Part shown: positions 1 through 7,583 of the stretch, in pieces
Numbering within the stretch: position 1 is the first letter of the stretch
Layout of the letters: the number at the start of each line of letters is the position of its first letter
From: Candidatus Firestoneibacteriota bacterium
Lineage (GTDB): Bacteria > Oederibacteriota > JAAXVQ01 > JAUVAV01
Direction of reading: 5' to 3'
DNA length: 17,362 nucleotides
NCBI GenBank assembly: GCA_030635415.1
Contig: DAOVYW010000021.1
Coordinates: 1-17,362 of the forward strand
Position numbers and translations under genes: made by a program
The notes under the pieces: generated by a model
The model's input: the letters and a program-made list of their open reading frames with translations, nothing else
Databases searched by the model: none
Told to the model about the DNA's origin: nothing

Positions 1-32
1 GGACTAAACCATCCAGGACAGGCAGGACAGGC
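1..32. repeat. Dispersed intergenic repeat, copy A (left edge, possibly cut)
   Basis: Bases 1-26 match 14901-14926 at 24 of 26 positions by eye, differing at positions 9 and 18. Within this copy the 9-mer AGGACAGGC occurs twice in tandem (15-23 and 24-32). The matching copy begins a few bases earlier with CCT, completing a CCTGGA/TCCAGG inverted repeat. Copy A is therefore probably truncated by the window edge. The function is unknown; intergenic location in both cases suggests a dispersed non-coding repeat. Confidence 0.5.
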
Positions 33-198
33 TGGACGTGCCGTCAAAAAGGGAGAGGAATATCAATATGAAGCAAATTTCCACAGCTTCTCAGTACTCG
101 GATACACTTTCTGGTTTTTTTTAATTGTTTTTATGCTATTCCTCATGTAAATTGATATTCCTTATTACTTCCGGTTTGTCCGGACCAGGCAAAGGTAA
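1..198. other. Intergenic leader upstream of the polysaccharide cluster
   Basis: No convincing gene is seen here. The first 32 bases are a copy of a repeat also found near 14900 (separate entry). The rest becomes AT-rich around 105-165, as expected of a promoter region. The best sigma70-like pair is TTGTTT (125-130) and TAATT-like TAAATT (148-153) with a 17-base spacer, but both boxes match poorly. Just before the first gene, an 8-bp palindrome GTCCGGAC (178-185) abuts the weak Shine-Dalgarno AGG (187-189)/AAAGG (191-195). It could fold with neighbouring bases over the ribosome binding site, but the stem is short. Confidence 0.35.
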
Positions 199-1362
199 AT
201 GAAAAAAACATTTTTTCGATTATTACATAGGTTTTTCGCGCGAACAGAACAGCGGCCGATTATTGCGTCCGATATAAATCGCATCCTGATCATAAAGCTT
301 TGCTGCATCGGGGATATTCTTTTCACTACGCCTTTATTGCGGGTTCTGAAGGCTGGTTATCCCCGGGCCCGCATAACTTATATGGTAAGCTCCTGGTGCC
401 AAGAGTTGGTGTCCCAGGATTCCCGGGTGAGTGGCATTATTGAATTCAACGCCTATGAACCGGTGGGAAGGATAGAAAAGCTAAAACGGACCTGGCAAGC
501 CATCCGGGCCGTGCGGAAAGGCCGGTTTGATCTGGTTTTTGTCCTGCACCGTACTCCGTTGGCCGGATTGTTGGCAGCCGCCGGGAAGATACCTATTCGC
601 ATTGGTTTTGATTGGGAAGGGCGCGGTTTTGCCCATACGCATCCAGTGCCTTTTCGGCCCGAAGCGCATGAAGTGGATCGGAACCTTGAAGGCTTGAAAT
701 TTCTGGACCTAAGCGCGAAAAGCCGGAACCTGGACTTGGCCGTGCCCCATGAAATCGAGCAATCAGCCAAAGGCTTCTTGAGCGAACAGGGGTATAAGCG
801 GGGAGCAGGACCTTTAGTAGCGCTTTTTCCCGGAGGTGGGGTTAATCCTGGTACGGTAATGACTACCAAGCGCTGGCCGCTGGAGGGTTACCAAGAGGTT
901 TGCCAAGAGTTAAGCCGTTGCTTCAAGGCCCGCTTACTCATGGTGGGAAACGCCCAGGATGCTGAAGTAATCGATCGCTTGTTAGCGGGAATACAGCTTG
1001 ATCCTCCGGCCATTCGATCCGAGGGCCGGACTTCTCTGCTGATGCTGGCAGCCTTGCTCAAACAGTGTGATCTGTTTATCGGCGGGGATTCCGGACCGCT
1101 GCACATAGCGGACGCGGTTGGAATACCAACGGTCTCGATTTTTGGCCCCACCGATCCCAAGCTGCTGGCGCCTCGCGGGTCCAATCACCGGGTAGTGCGC
1201 CATCCCCTGGCCTGTTCACCGTGCTACACTCCGGTCACGGTCCGCCAACAGGAGGTAACAGTTTGCCGGGAAGGCACCATGGCATGTATGTGGGAAATCA
1301 AGGCAAGCGAGGTTCTTAAGGCGGCCGGGAAATTATTGAAAATGAAGGGATTCTATACATAA
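199..1362 (+). CDS. Glycosyltransferase family 9 (heptosyltransferase-like)
   Basis: This is a 387-residue GT9 enzyme, the family that includes ADP-heptose:LPS heptosyltransferases. Such enzymes transfer a sugar from a nucleotide donor to a lipid-linked or LPS-core acceptor on the cytoplasmic face. The N-terminal Rossmann half starts with IIKLCCIGDILFTTPLLRVL (residues 31-50), matching the family's lGD-llttP signature. The C-terminal half has a glycine-rich FPGGG motif near 210, then CDLFIGGDSGPLHIADAVG and FGPTDP near 293-320, which form the nucleotide-sugar site. A Cys cluster (CSPC, then C and CM) near the end also occurs in many GT9 proteins. The start is fixed by an in-frame TAA at 196-198. 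The stop overlaps the next start as TAATG, so translation is probably coupled. The donor sugar cannot be read from sequence. Confidence 0.92.
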   Translation: MKKTFFRLLHRFFARTEQRPIIASDINRILIIKLCCIGDILFTTPLLRVLKAGYPRARITYMVSSWCQELVSQDSRVSGIIEFNAYEPVGRIEKLKRTWQAIRAVRKGRFDLVFVLHRTPLAGLLAAAGKIPIRIGFDWEGRGFAHTHPVPFRPEAHEVDRNLEGLKFLDLSAKSRNLDLAVPHEIEQSAKGFLSEQGYKRGAGPLVALFPGGGVNPGTVMTTKRWPLEGYQEVCQELSRCFKARLLMVGNAQDAEVIDRLLAGIQLDPPAIRSEGRTSLLMLAALLKQCDLFIGGDSGPLHIADAVGIPTVSIFGPTDPKLLAPRGSNHRVVRHPLACSPCYTPVTVRQQEVTVCREGTMACMWEIKASEVLKAAGKLLKMKGFYT

Positions 1363-2453
1363 TGAGAGTAGCCTTGGTGCATGACTGGCTTAATGGGATG
1401 CGGGGCGGAGAGAAAGTGTTGGAAGTGCTTTGCGAGCTTTATCCCCAAGCGGATATCTATACCCTGCTCTATGAGCCGAAAAATATTTCCCCGATTATCC
1501 GGGGACACCGGGTCATAACATCATTTATTCAAAACCTGCCCAAAGCCCGGCAATATTACCGGAATTATCTGCCGCTTTTTCCTGCGGCGGTTGAGCAATT
1601 CGATCTGCGTCCCTATGACCTGGTTATCTCGTCCTCCCATTGCGTGGCCAAGGGCGCCATCACTCAGCCGGGCACGCCCCACATATGCTATTGCCATACT
1701 CCCATGCGGTATGCCTGGGAACAGTATCATGAATATTTTCCCGCCAAAAGCCGGGGCCGGCTGAAAAGCTTTTTTATTTCTCTGGCGATCAGCCGTTTGC
1801 GGTTATGGGACAGAGTGAGTGCCGGGAGAGTCGATGCTTTTATCGCCAATTCCCATCATGTGGCGCGCCGGATAAAAAAATACTATGGCCGTCCGTCCGA
1901 GGTTGTTCATCCGCCGGTCGATGCCGGGGGTTTCCGAATAGGCCGGGAACCCGGCGGATTTTACCTGGTGGTTTCAGCTTTAGTGCCTTACAAGCGTGTT
2001 GACCGGGCCATCGCGGCCTGTAATGAGCTCAAGCTTCCGCTTACCGTAGTGGGGAGCGGGCCTGAAAAAAAACGCCTTGAGCGTCTGGCCGGGCCGACAG
2101 TAAAGTTTTTAGAAAAAACCGGGACCGAAAAACTGGTTGAGCTCTACGCGCAATGCCGCGCTTTTATCTTTCCCGGGGAAGAGGATTTCGGCATAACTCC
2201 TTTGGAAGCCATGGCTTCAGGCCGGCCGGTAATTGCTTATGACAAGGGCGGAGTCCGGGAAACCGTGATCCCGGGAAAAACCGGGATCTTTTTCAATCAG
2301 CCCACGCCCGCCTCATTGATGGAAGCAATACAAGCTTCCCAAAACATAGTTTGGGATACTGAGGAAATCAGGTCGCGAGCCATGCAATTTAATCGCTCCC
2401 GGTTCAAGCAGGAGCTGGCGGATACAATAAAGGCTTGTCTGGAGAAGGTATAA
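1362..2453 (+). CDS. Glycosyltransferase family 4
   Basis: This is a 363-residue retaining GT-B glycosyltransferase of the GT4 family, probably adding a sugar to the lipid-linked polysaccharide unit in the cytoplasm. It opens with MRVALVHDWLNGMRGGEKVL, whose GGEK loop belongs to the acceptor-side N-terminal domain. CYCHTPMRYAWEQ follows near 109-121. The donor domain carries SALVPYKRVDRAI (205-217), VVGSGPEKKRLE (229-240) and the EX7E motif E274-E282 in EEDFGITPLEAMASGRPVIAY. The arrangement resembles WbaZ-like mannosyltransferases, which fits the mannose-type sugar-nucleotide genes downstream, but substrate is inference. It starts inside the GT9 stop (TAATG), with AAGGGA at 1345-1350 as a likely ribosome site. 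Its own stop again forms TAATG with the next gene. Confidence 0.92.
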   Translation: MRVALVHDWLNGMRGGEKVLEVLCELYPQADIYTLLYEPKNISPIIRGHRVITSFIQNLPKARQYYRNYLPLFPAAVEQFDLRPYDLVISSSHCVAKGAITQPGTPHICYCHTPMRYAWEQYHEYFPAKSRGRLKSFFISLAISRLRLWDRVSAGRVDAFIANSHHVARRIKKYYGRPSEVVHPPVDAGGFRIGREPGGFYLVVSALVPYKRVDRAIAACNELKLPLTVVGSGPEKKRLERLAGPTVKFLEKTGTEKLVELYAQCRAFIFPGEEDFGITPLEAMASGRPVIAYDKGGVRETVIPGKTGIFFNQPTPASLMEAIQASQNIVWDTEEIRSRAMQFNRSRFKQELADTIKACLEKV

Positions 2454-3877
2454 TGATTCGTCAAGGATTGTCCAGATTATTTCATTACCTTAACCTGGCG
2501 TCGGATATTCTGGTGGTGTGCGCTGCTTTTTTAGGGGCATACTATTTAAGGTTTTCCGGATGGCCCATTCCCCTGAAGTATGATGTACCAGCGTTGATTT
2601 TATACCTGCAAGCCATGCCCATAGTGATTGGCGTGGCGCTGATATGTTTCCATTATGCCGGGCTTTTTATTCAGCGCCGCGGTATTTCAGGAGTAGATGA
2701 ATTCCCACGGATATTTAAGGCCCTGACCGTGGCTTTTATAATTGTAATCGGTTTGAGCTTTTTCTACCGCCGTGTGACCTATTCCCGCATAGTGCTGTTT
2801 TATGCCTGGGGATTTTCAATTGTTTTAACCGTGCTGGCTCGTTCCTTACTGCGCCGGATTCAGGTCAGACTTAGGCGCCGAGGCGTGGGAATATCGCGCC
2901 TGGCCCTGGTGGGAACGACTGATACCGCTTATTTCATAGCTGATCAGGTGAGGCGATTTCCAGGATTAGGCTACCGGCTGATAGGATTTGTGACTGATAG
3001 TGAAAATTCCGGGCTAAAGGATCAGTCGCCAGGGACGGGCCGCGGGGGCCGGGTATTGGGAAGCCTGGATAATTTAAATGAAATTATCCGGCAAGAGAGG
3101 ATAGACGAGGTTGTTTTCGCCCTTCCGGCGGCCGCGCATGCGCGGACCGCGGAAGCCCTCCTGACGGTGCAATCCGCGGACGTGGAATTCAAGATTGTCT
3201 CTGATTTATTTGGAATTATCACCAATCCCATGACCATGGAAGAGATTTATGGCATTCCGGTTTTTGCCCTCCAGGAAGTGCCGCTGTCCAAGCCGCTTTC
3301 CCGGGTGTTAAAACGCGGCCTTGATCTGGTCTGCGTCATTCCGGCTATAATTCTGCTCTCGCCGCTTTTCTTGGTTCTAGGTCTGGCTGTAAAATTATCC
3401 TCACCAGGACCGGCCTTTTTCCGGCAGGAGAGGGTCGGCCGGGGGAATAAGGCTTTTACTATTTTTAAATTCCGCTCCATGCGTCAGGATGCCGAAAACT
3501 CCACCGGGCCGGTCTGGGCCCGGAAAGGAGATGTCCGCCGGACCCGGATCGGCGGCTTTTTAAGAAAAACCTCGCTCGACGAATTGCCGCAGCTTTTTAA
3601 TGTTCTAAAGGGCGAGATGAGCCTGGTCGGACCCCGTCCGGAAAGGCCTCATTTCGTAAAGCAATTTGAGGATACCATTCCTCGTTACCTGGACCGGCAC
3701 CAAGTCAAGGCCGGCATAACCGGCTGGGCCCAGATCCACGGCCTGCGGGGCAACACGCCGATTGAGGAGCGGACCAAGTACGACCTGTGGTACGTGGAAA
3801 ACTGGTCCCTGGCTCTGGATATTAAACTAATTATTCAAACCGTACTGGATGTGTTTCATCATAAAGAGGCGTATTAG
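2453..3877 (+). CDS. Polyprenyl-phosphate sugar-1-phosphate transferase (WcaJ-like)
   Basis: From ATG 2453 this is a 474-residue initiating enzyme. It joins a sugar-1-phosphate from an NDP-sugar to undecaprenyl phosphate, starting each repeat unit. Four N-terminal membrane helices (about 16-34, 51-72, 88-107, 112-130) precede a CoA-binding-like soluble domain (about 148-250, ALVGTTDTAYFIADQVRR). The C-terminal catalytic domain has a membrane hairpin at 289-312, SPGPAFFRQERVGR, FKFRSM, SLDELPQLFNVLKGEMSLVG with acidic D376/E377, PRPERP, and KAGITGWAQIHGLRG. The late motifs match the glucose-type (WcaJ) branch best; galactose is possible. A TTG at 2435 would add six residues, but ATG 2453 has GGAGAAGG at 2441-2448 and repeats the TAATG coupling seen at the previous junction. 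About 95 bases separate it from the next gene. Confidence 0.93.
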   Translation: MIRQGLSRLFHYLNLASDILVVCAAFLGAYYLRFSGWPIPLKYDVPALILYLQAMPIVIGVALICFHYAGLFIQRRGISGVDEFPRIFKALTVAFIIVIGLSFFYRRVTYSRIVLFYAWGFSIVLTVLARSLLRRIQVRLRRRGVGISRLALVGTTDTAYFIADQVRRFPGLGYRLIGFVTDSENSGLKDQSPGTGRGGRVLGSLDNLNEIIRQERIDEVVFALPAAAHARTAEALLTVQSADVEFKIVSDLFGIITNPMTMEEIYGIPVFALQEVPLSKPLSRVLKRGLDLVCVIPAIILLSPLFLVLGLAVKLSSPGPAFFRQERVGRGNKAFTIFKFRSMRQDAENSTGPVWARKGDVRRTRIGGFLRKTSLDELPQLFNVLKGEMSLVGPRPERPHFVKQFEDTIPRYLDRHQVKAGITGWAQIHGLRGNTPIEERTKYDLWYVENWSLALDIKLIIQTVLDVFHHKEAY

Positions 3878-3923
3878 AAAGCAGGGGATGATGGATAAAA
3901 TGGGGCAAACGTATAAATTAAGG

Positions 3924-3952
3924 TTGATTTGGAAGGTAATGAAAAATAATAT
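3924..3952 (+). promoter_or_regulatory. Possible internal promoter before the epimerase gene
   Basis: TTGATT (3924-3929) and TAATAT (3947-3952) are separated by 17 bases in a strongly AT-rich 95-base gap. Each box matches the sigma70 consensus at 4 of 6 positions. A strong Shine-Dalgarno CGGAGG (3961-3966) follows, six bases before ATG 3973. The pair is suggestive only: AT-rich DNA produces such matches by chance. Read-through from the upstream genes is equally possible. Confidence 0.25.
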
Positions 3953-3972
3953 TAATTTTTCGGAGGTTAAGC

Positions 3973-4926
3973 ATGAAAATTTTAGTTACCGGCGGCGCCG
4001 GCTTCATAGGTTCCAATGTGGCGGACGCCTTTATAAATGCCGGGCATGAGGTCGCGATACTGGATGATCTTTCTTCCGGGACCCAAGAGAACGTCAATCC
4101 TAAAGCCAAATTTTATCAGATGGATATTGCGGACCCGCGGATAGACGGGATTTTCGCGGAGTTCAAGCCCCAGGTTGTCAATCATCACGCCGCGCAAATT
4201 TCGGTTCCCTTGTCAGTGGATAAACCAAGGGAGGACGCGCAAATTAATATAATGGGATGGCTCAACCTGCTGGAGGCCGGCCAAAAGCACCAGGTTGAAA
4301 AAATCATCTATGTCTCCTCCGGAGGGGTAGTATATGGCGAGCCGGAAAATCTTCCGGCCCGGGAAGATTTTCCTATGCAGCCAGCCTCGCCTTACGGCAT
4401 TTCCAAATACGCAGGCGAGATGTATCTTGAATTTTTTGCCCGCCGAACTAAAATGAAATATGTAACTTTTCGCTATAGTAATGTTTATGGTCCCCGGCAG
4501 GTCCCGCACGGAGAAGCCGGTGTAGTGTCTATTTTTATCAAGGCCTTATTGGAAGGGATCCCCCCCACCATTAATGGTGACGGTTCGTGTGTCCGCGACT
4601 ATGTTTTTGTGGGTGATGTGGTAGAAGCCAACCTGAAAGCTCTGACCAAGGGAGAAAACATCGCCTTGAATATTGGCACCAACCGGCCCACGGATGTCAA
4701 TGTTTTGTATGAAACCATTAAAACAGTCATGCAAAGCGATATTCTGGCCAAACATGGTCCTTCGCGCCGGGGCGATTTACAAGCTAATTATCTTGATGCC
4801 GGTTTGGCAGGACAAGTGCTGGGATGGGAGCCGCGTGCCAGTTTATCTGAAGGCATTGCCAGAACCGTGGAATTCTTTAAAAACCGTCAGGCTGAACCCG
4901 GCCGAACGCAAGGAGATAAAGGGTAA
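3973..4926 (+). CDS. NAD-dependent sugar-nucleotide epimerase/dehydratase (GalE-like)
   Basis: This is a 317-residue extended short-chain dehydrogenase/reductase, typical in length for NDP-sugar epimerases. The N terminus has the NAD-binding TGGAGFIGS (6-14), and Asp31 at the end of the second strand favours NAD over NADP. VSSGGVVYGEP (114-124) supplies the catalytic Ser region, and Y141-x3-K145 in SPYGISKYAGE is the catalytic pair. RYSNVYGPRQ (167-176) and NGDGSCVRDYVFVGDVVEA (201-219) are substrate-domain motifs of the UDP-glucose/UDP-glucuronate 4-epimerase type. The enzyme would act in the cytoplasm on an NDP-sugar for the polysaccharide. Which sugar is undecided, because dehydratase and epimerase subfamilies overlap here. 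CGGAGG at 3961-3966 is a strong ribosome site. The stop shares an A with the next ATG (TAATG). Confidence 0.9.
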   Translation: MKILVTGGAGFIGSNVADAFINAGHEVAILDDLSSGTQENVNPKAKFYQMDIADPRIDGIFAEFKPQVVNHHAAQISVPLSVDKPREDAQINIMGWLNLLEAGQKHQVEKIIYVSSGGVVYGEPENLPAREDFPMQPASPYGISKYAGEMYLEFFARRTKMKYVTFRYSNVYGPRQVPHGEAGVVSIFIKALLEGIPPTINGDGSCVRDYVFVGDVVEANLKALTKGENIALNIGTNRPTDVNVLYETIKTVMQSDILAKHGPSRRGDLQANYLDAGLAGQVLGWEPRASLSEGIARTVEFFKNRQAEPGRTQGDKG

Positions 4927-5993
4927 TGAAAGCCATTATATTAGTCGGCGGTGAAGGAACCAGACTCCGGCCGCTTACGCTTCACTGTCCGAAAAGCACA
5001 GTGCCTATGCTGGGGCATGCCTTTCTGGAATACCAGTTTGCCTTTCTGCGGAAGCATGGAATACGCGATATAGTTCTTTCCATCTGCCACCAGCCCAAAC
5101 TTTTACGGGCAGCCTTTGGCACTGGCCGGAGATTTGGGATCAAGCTGCATTACGCGCTGGAATCCCAACCTTTGGGAACTGCCGGGGCTATCCGGAATGC
5201 CGGCAAATTTATTGATCGCCGGGAAACCGTAGTGGTTTTAAACGGAGATATACTGACGGATATTAATTTAACGCGCATGGCAACTGTTCATCGCGGCCAG
5301 CGGTCGGTATTAACCATAGGTCTTACCTGGGTGGAAGATCCTTCTGCCTATGGCCTGGTCCAGACGAGCCGGGCCGGCCGGGTTAGCTGTTTTTTAGAAA
5401 AGCCCAGTCCGGGCGAAGGGCAGACTCATTGGATTAATTCCGGGGTGTATATTTTTGATTCCGCGGTATTTGACCGGATTCCCGAGGGTAAGAATTATTC
5501 CTCAGAACGCCAACTTTTCCCCGAGCTGCTCTCTGCCGGACAAAGGGTATGGTCATTTCCCGGGCGTGACTACTGGATGGATATTGGCACTCCGGCTAAA
5601 TATCTCCAGGCCCATCTGGACATTCTGGAAGATCGGATGTTCATGCTGCCGATTGGTTCAACCGGGAAGAAAAATTCGAGGCTGTATATGGGCAAAAGAT
5701 GCCGCTTTCATCCCACAGTGGAAGTAAGCGCGCCCGGAGTTTTTGGCGATGATTGCGTTGCGGCGGCGGAAGCGCGGATCGGAGAGTTCGCAATCCTGGG
5801 CCAACGGGTAAAAATCGGGCCGCATGCCGTGATTCAGCGGAGTGTGATCTGGGACAAGGTGCATATCGGAGAGGGAGCAAAACTTAACGGATGTGTAATC
5901 GGCGCGGCCTGCCAGATCGGACGTTTTGCCACGGTGCGTCCGGGCAGCGTGCTCGGGCAGGGTACGATTATTCCGGATTACAGTGTGGTTTAA
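4926..5993 (+). CDS. Sugar-1-phosphate nucleotidyltransferase with beta-helix tail (GDP-mannose pyrophosphorylase-like)
   Basis: This is a 355-residue enzyme that would form an NDP-sugar from NTP and a sugar-1-phosphate, releasing pyrophosphate. The Rossmann-like catalytic domain (1-230) has GGEGTRLRPLT (8-18), PKSTVP (22-27), QPLGTAGAIRNA (81-92), VLNGDILTD (104-112), EKP (158-160) and INSGVYIF (170-177). After a linker, residues about 255-350 show hexapeptide-like turns (VKIGPHAVIQRSVI, VHIGEGAKLNGCVIG, CQIGRFATVRPGSVLG) of a left-handed beta-helix. This layout resembles the GMPPB/archaeal type of mannose-1-phosphate guanylyltransferase, and the mutase next door fits that. Glucose-1-phosphate is an alternative. 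AGGAG at 4911-4915 serves ATG 4926. The gene is followed by a 137-base gap with two hairpins. Confidence 0.9.
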   Translation: MKAIILVGGEGTRLRPLTLHCPKSTVPMLGHAFLEYQFAFLRKHGIRDIVLSICHQPKLLRAAFGTGRRFGIKLHYALESQPLGTAGAIRNAGKFIDRRETVVVLNGDILTDINLTRMATVHRGQRSVLTIGLTWVEDPSAYGLVQTSRAGRVSCFLEKPSPGEGQTHWINSGVYIFDSAVFDRIPEGKNYSSERQLFPELLSAGQRVWSFPGRDYWMDIGTPAKYLQAHLDILEDRMFMLPIGSTGKKNSRLYMGKRCRFHPTVEVSAPGVFGDDCVAAAEARIGEFAILGQRVKIGPHAVIQRSVIWDKVHIGEGAKLNGCVIGAACQIGRFATVRPGSVLGQGTIIPDYSVV

Positions 5994-6007
5994 TACGTCA
6001 CCGCGAA

Positions 6008-6033
6008 TCCCCCTCGCCCTTTCAAGGCGGGGA
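6008..6033. repeat. Imperfect GC-rich inverted repeat
   Basis: A C-rich arm (from 6012) can pair with a G-rich arm ending near 6032 across a TTCA loop at 6021-6024. The pairing uses about eight pairs with one bulged C and one G-T pair. No T-run follows, so it is not a classic terminator. It has the same C-rich/G-rich character as the hairpin at 15940-15958 and may be a decayed member of an intergenic repeat type. Confidence 0.35.
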
Positions 6034-6074
6034 TGAAGCGGCCATACAAGTAATGTTTTTCTACATCGCGGATC

Positions 6075-6104
6075 AATTTCTCCGCTCTTCAGGGCGGAGA
6101 AATT
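6075..6104. repeat. Perfect 11-bp hairpin between nucleotidyltransferase and mutase genes
   Basis: AATTTCTCCGC (6075-6085) and GCGGAGAAATT (6094-6104) are exact reverse complements. Two further inner pairs (T-G and C-G) extend the stem to 13 pairs with a TTCA loop at 6088-6091. It ends 10 bases before the Shine-Dalgarno AGGAGA (6115-6120) of the mutase gene. No T-tract follows, so intrinsic termination is not indicated. An mRNA-stability or attenuation element, or a protein-binding palindrome, is possible. Confidence 0.6.
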
Positions 6105-6130
6105 CAAAAATGGCAGGAGAAATAAAATAG

Positions 6131-7564
6131 ATGGACAAAATTAAATTCGGGACTGACGGTTGGCGGGCCATTATCGCCCGGGAATTTACCATGGAGAACG
6201 TCCGCCGGACAGCCCAGGCTACGGCTCTGTATTTTAAAGAACTTTCTACCAAGGATAAGCCGATCATTGTCGGCTATGACAACCGTTTTCTTTCCGAAGA
6301 ATTTGCCCGGGCCGCGGCCGGGGTGCTTTGCGCCAATGGAGTGTCCGTGCTTATGACCGGCCAAGCCATGCCTACGCCTGCGATTTCATGGGGCGTGAAG
6401 CATTTTCGGGCGGCCGGCGCGGTAGTCATTACATCTTCGCATAATCCCTATGACTATAACGGTTTTAAAATCAAGTCCGATTTTGGTGGCTCGGCCCTGC
6501 CCAAGACCACCCGCCGGATTGAAACCTTGATTGACAAACAGAGAGTGAAAAGCCTGGATGTTGAGCAGGCCCGGCAGCGCAAGCTTTTAAAGCCCGTGGA
6601 TTTGGAAGCGCCGTATTTTAATAAGATCACGGCCTATGTGGATATGGAAAAAATCCGGAAATTTCCCATGCGCATTGTATATGATCCGCTTTACGGGTCA
6701 GGACTTGATTTTTTGGGTCGTTCCCTGGAATGGAAGCGCCCGGGGATCAACCGTTGTAAAGTGTTCTCGATTCACAACCAACGAGATCCGCTTTTCGGCG
6801 GATTACAGCCCGAACCGGTGGAAGAGAGCCTGGGTGATTTAAAAAACACGGTGCGAAAAAACCGCGCGCATCTGGGAATAGCAGTTGACGGCGACGCGGA
6901 TCGCGTAGGTCTGGTGGATGACCAGGGGAGATATATCACCGCGCATAAAATCCTGGGGCTCCTGATACGGCATTTTATTAAAAACCGGAAAGCAAGCGGA
7001 CCGGTGGGTAAGACCATATCCGGAACCTTTCTGATAGACCGGATGTGCGCGGCTTATGGTCTGGAATTGCGTGAAACACCGGTGGGCTTTAAGCATCTGG
7101 GAGAGCTGATTTTAAAGGAGAGGTTTATGCTGGCCGGCGAGGAATCCGGAGGCATGGGAGTTCACCATTATATTCCTGAGCGCGACGGGGTATTGGCCGG
7201 ATTGCTTCTGCTGGAATTGGTGGCTATGGAAGGCCGCCCCCTTTCCTGGATTCTAAAAGAGATGGAGAAGGAATTCGGCAGCTTTCATTATCAGCGGCTG
7301 GATATCGGCTTTCCTCTGGAGCGGCGCAAGGCTTTGTTGGAGGGCTTGACCGGTCATCCGCCGGCCCTAATGGACCGGACGGGAATCAGGGAGATCAAGG
7401 ATTTTGACGGTGTGAAATTTATCCTGGAAGACGATTCCTGGCTGCTGATCCGACCTTCCGGCACCGAGCCTTTGGTGCGAATTTACGCGGAATCTCCCCA
7501 ACCGGCGCGGGTGCGCCGCTTGCTGGAAACCGGGCGGAAATTGGTGTTTAAGTACGCAAAATAG
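6131..7564 (+). CDS. Phosphomannomutase/phosphoglucomutase
   Basis: This is a 477-residue alpha-D-phosphohexomutase that interconverts hexose-6-phosphate and hexose-1-phosphate in the cytoplasm, feeding the nucleotidyltransferase just upstream. It begins with KFGTDGWRAIIA (5-15). The phosphoserine loop TSSHNP puts catalytic Ser at 103. The metal-binding loop is DGDADR (253-258), the sugar-binding loop GEESGG (336-341), and the phosphate-binding loop RPSGTEP (441-447). All four functional sites of the superfamily are intact. It could act on mannose, glucose or both; bifunctional members are common, and GlmM is less likely given length and motifs. AGGAGA at 6115-6120 lies 10 bases before the ATG. 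The 137-base hairpin-bearing gap upstream may permit separate regulation from the coupled genes. Confidence 0.92.
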   Translation: MDKIKFGTDGWRAIIAREFTMENVRRTAQATALYFKELSTKDKPIIVGYDNRFLSEEFARAAAGVLCANGVSVLMTGQAMPTPAISWGVKHFRAAGAVVITSSHNPYDYNGFKIKSDFGGSALPKTTRRIETLIDKQRVKSLDVEQARQRKLLKPVDLEAPYFNKITAYVDMEKIRKFPMRIVYDPLYGSGLDFLGRSLEWKRPGINRCKVFSIHNQRDPLFGGLQPEPVEESLGDLKNTVRKNRAHLGIAVDGDADRVGLVDDQGRYITAHKILGLLIRHFIKNRKASGPVGKTISGTFLIDRMCAAYGLELRETPVGFKHLGELILKERFMLAGEESGGMGVHHYIPERDGVLAGLLLLELVAMEGRPLSWILKEMEKEFGSFHYQRLDIGFPLERRKALLEGLTGHPPALMDRTGIREIKDFDGVKFILEDDSWLLIRPSGTEPLVRIYAESPQPARVRRLLETGRKLVFKYAK

Positions 7565-7583
7565 ATAAACGGGAGTTAACTTA

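Noticed and set aside
453..869. 138-codon minus-strand open frame inside the GT9 gene
   Set aside because: It lies wholly opposite a clear GT9 protein and its translation is basic and low in pattern, as expected of antisense frames.
2435..2452. TTG start adding six residues to the WcaJ-like protein
   Set aside because: ATG 2453 has a well-placed GGAGAAGG and repeats the TAATG junction used by neighbouring genes; the extra residues add no family feature.
5658..6107. 149-codon minus-strand open frame over the nucleotidyltransferase 3' end and hairpin gap
   Set aside because: Most of it is antisense to the beta-helix coding region, and it has no motif or ribosome site.
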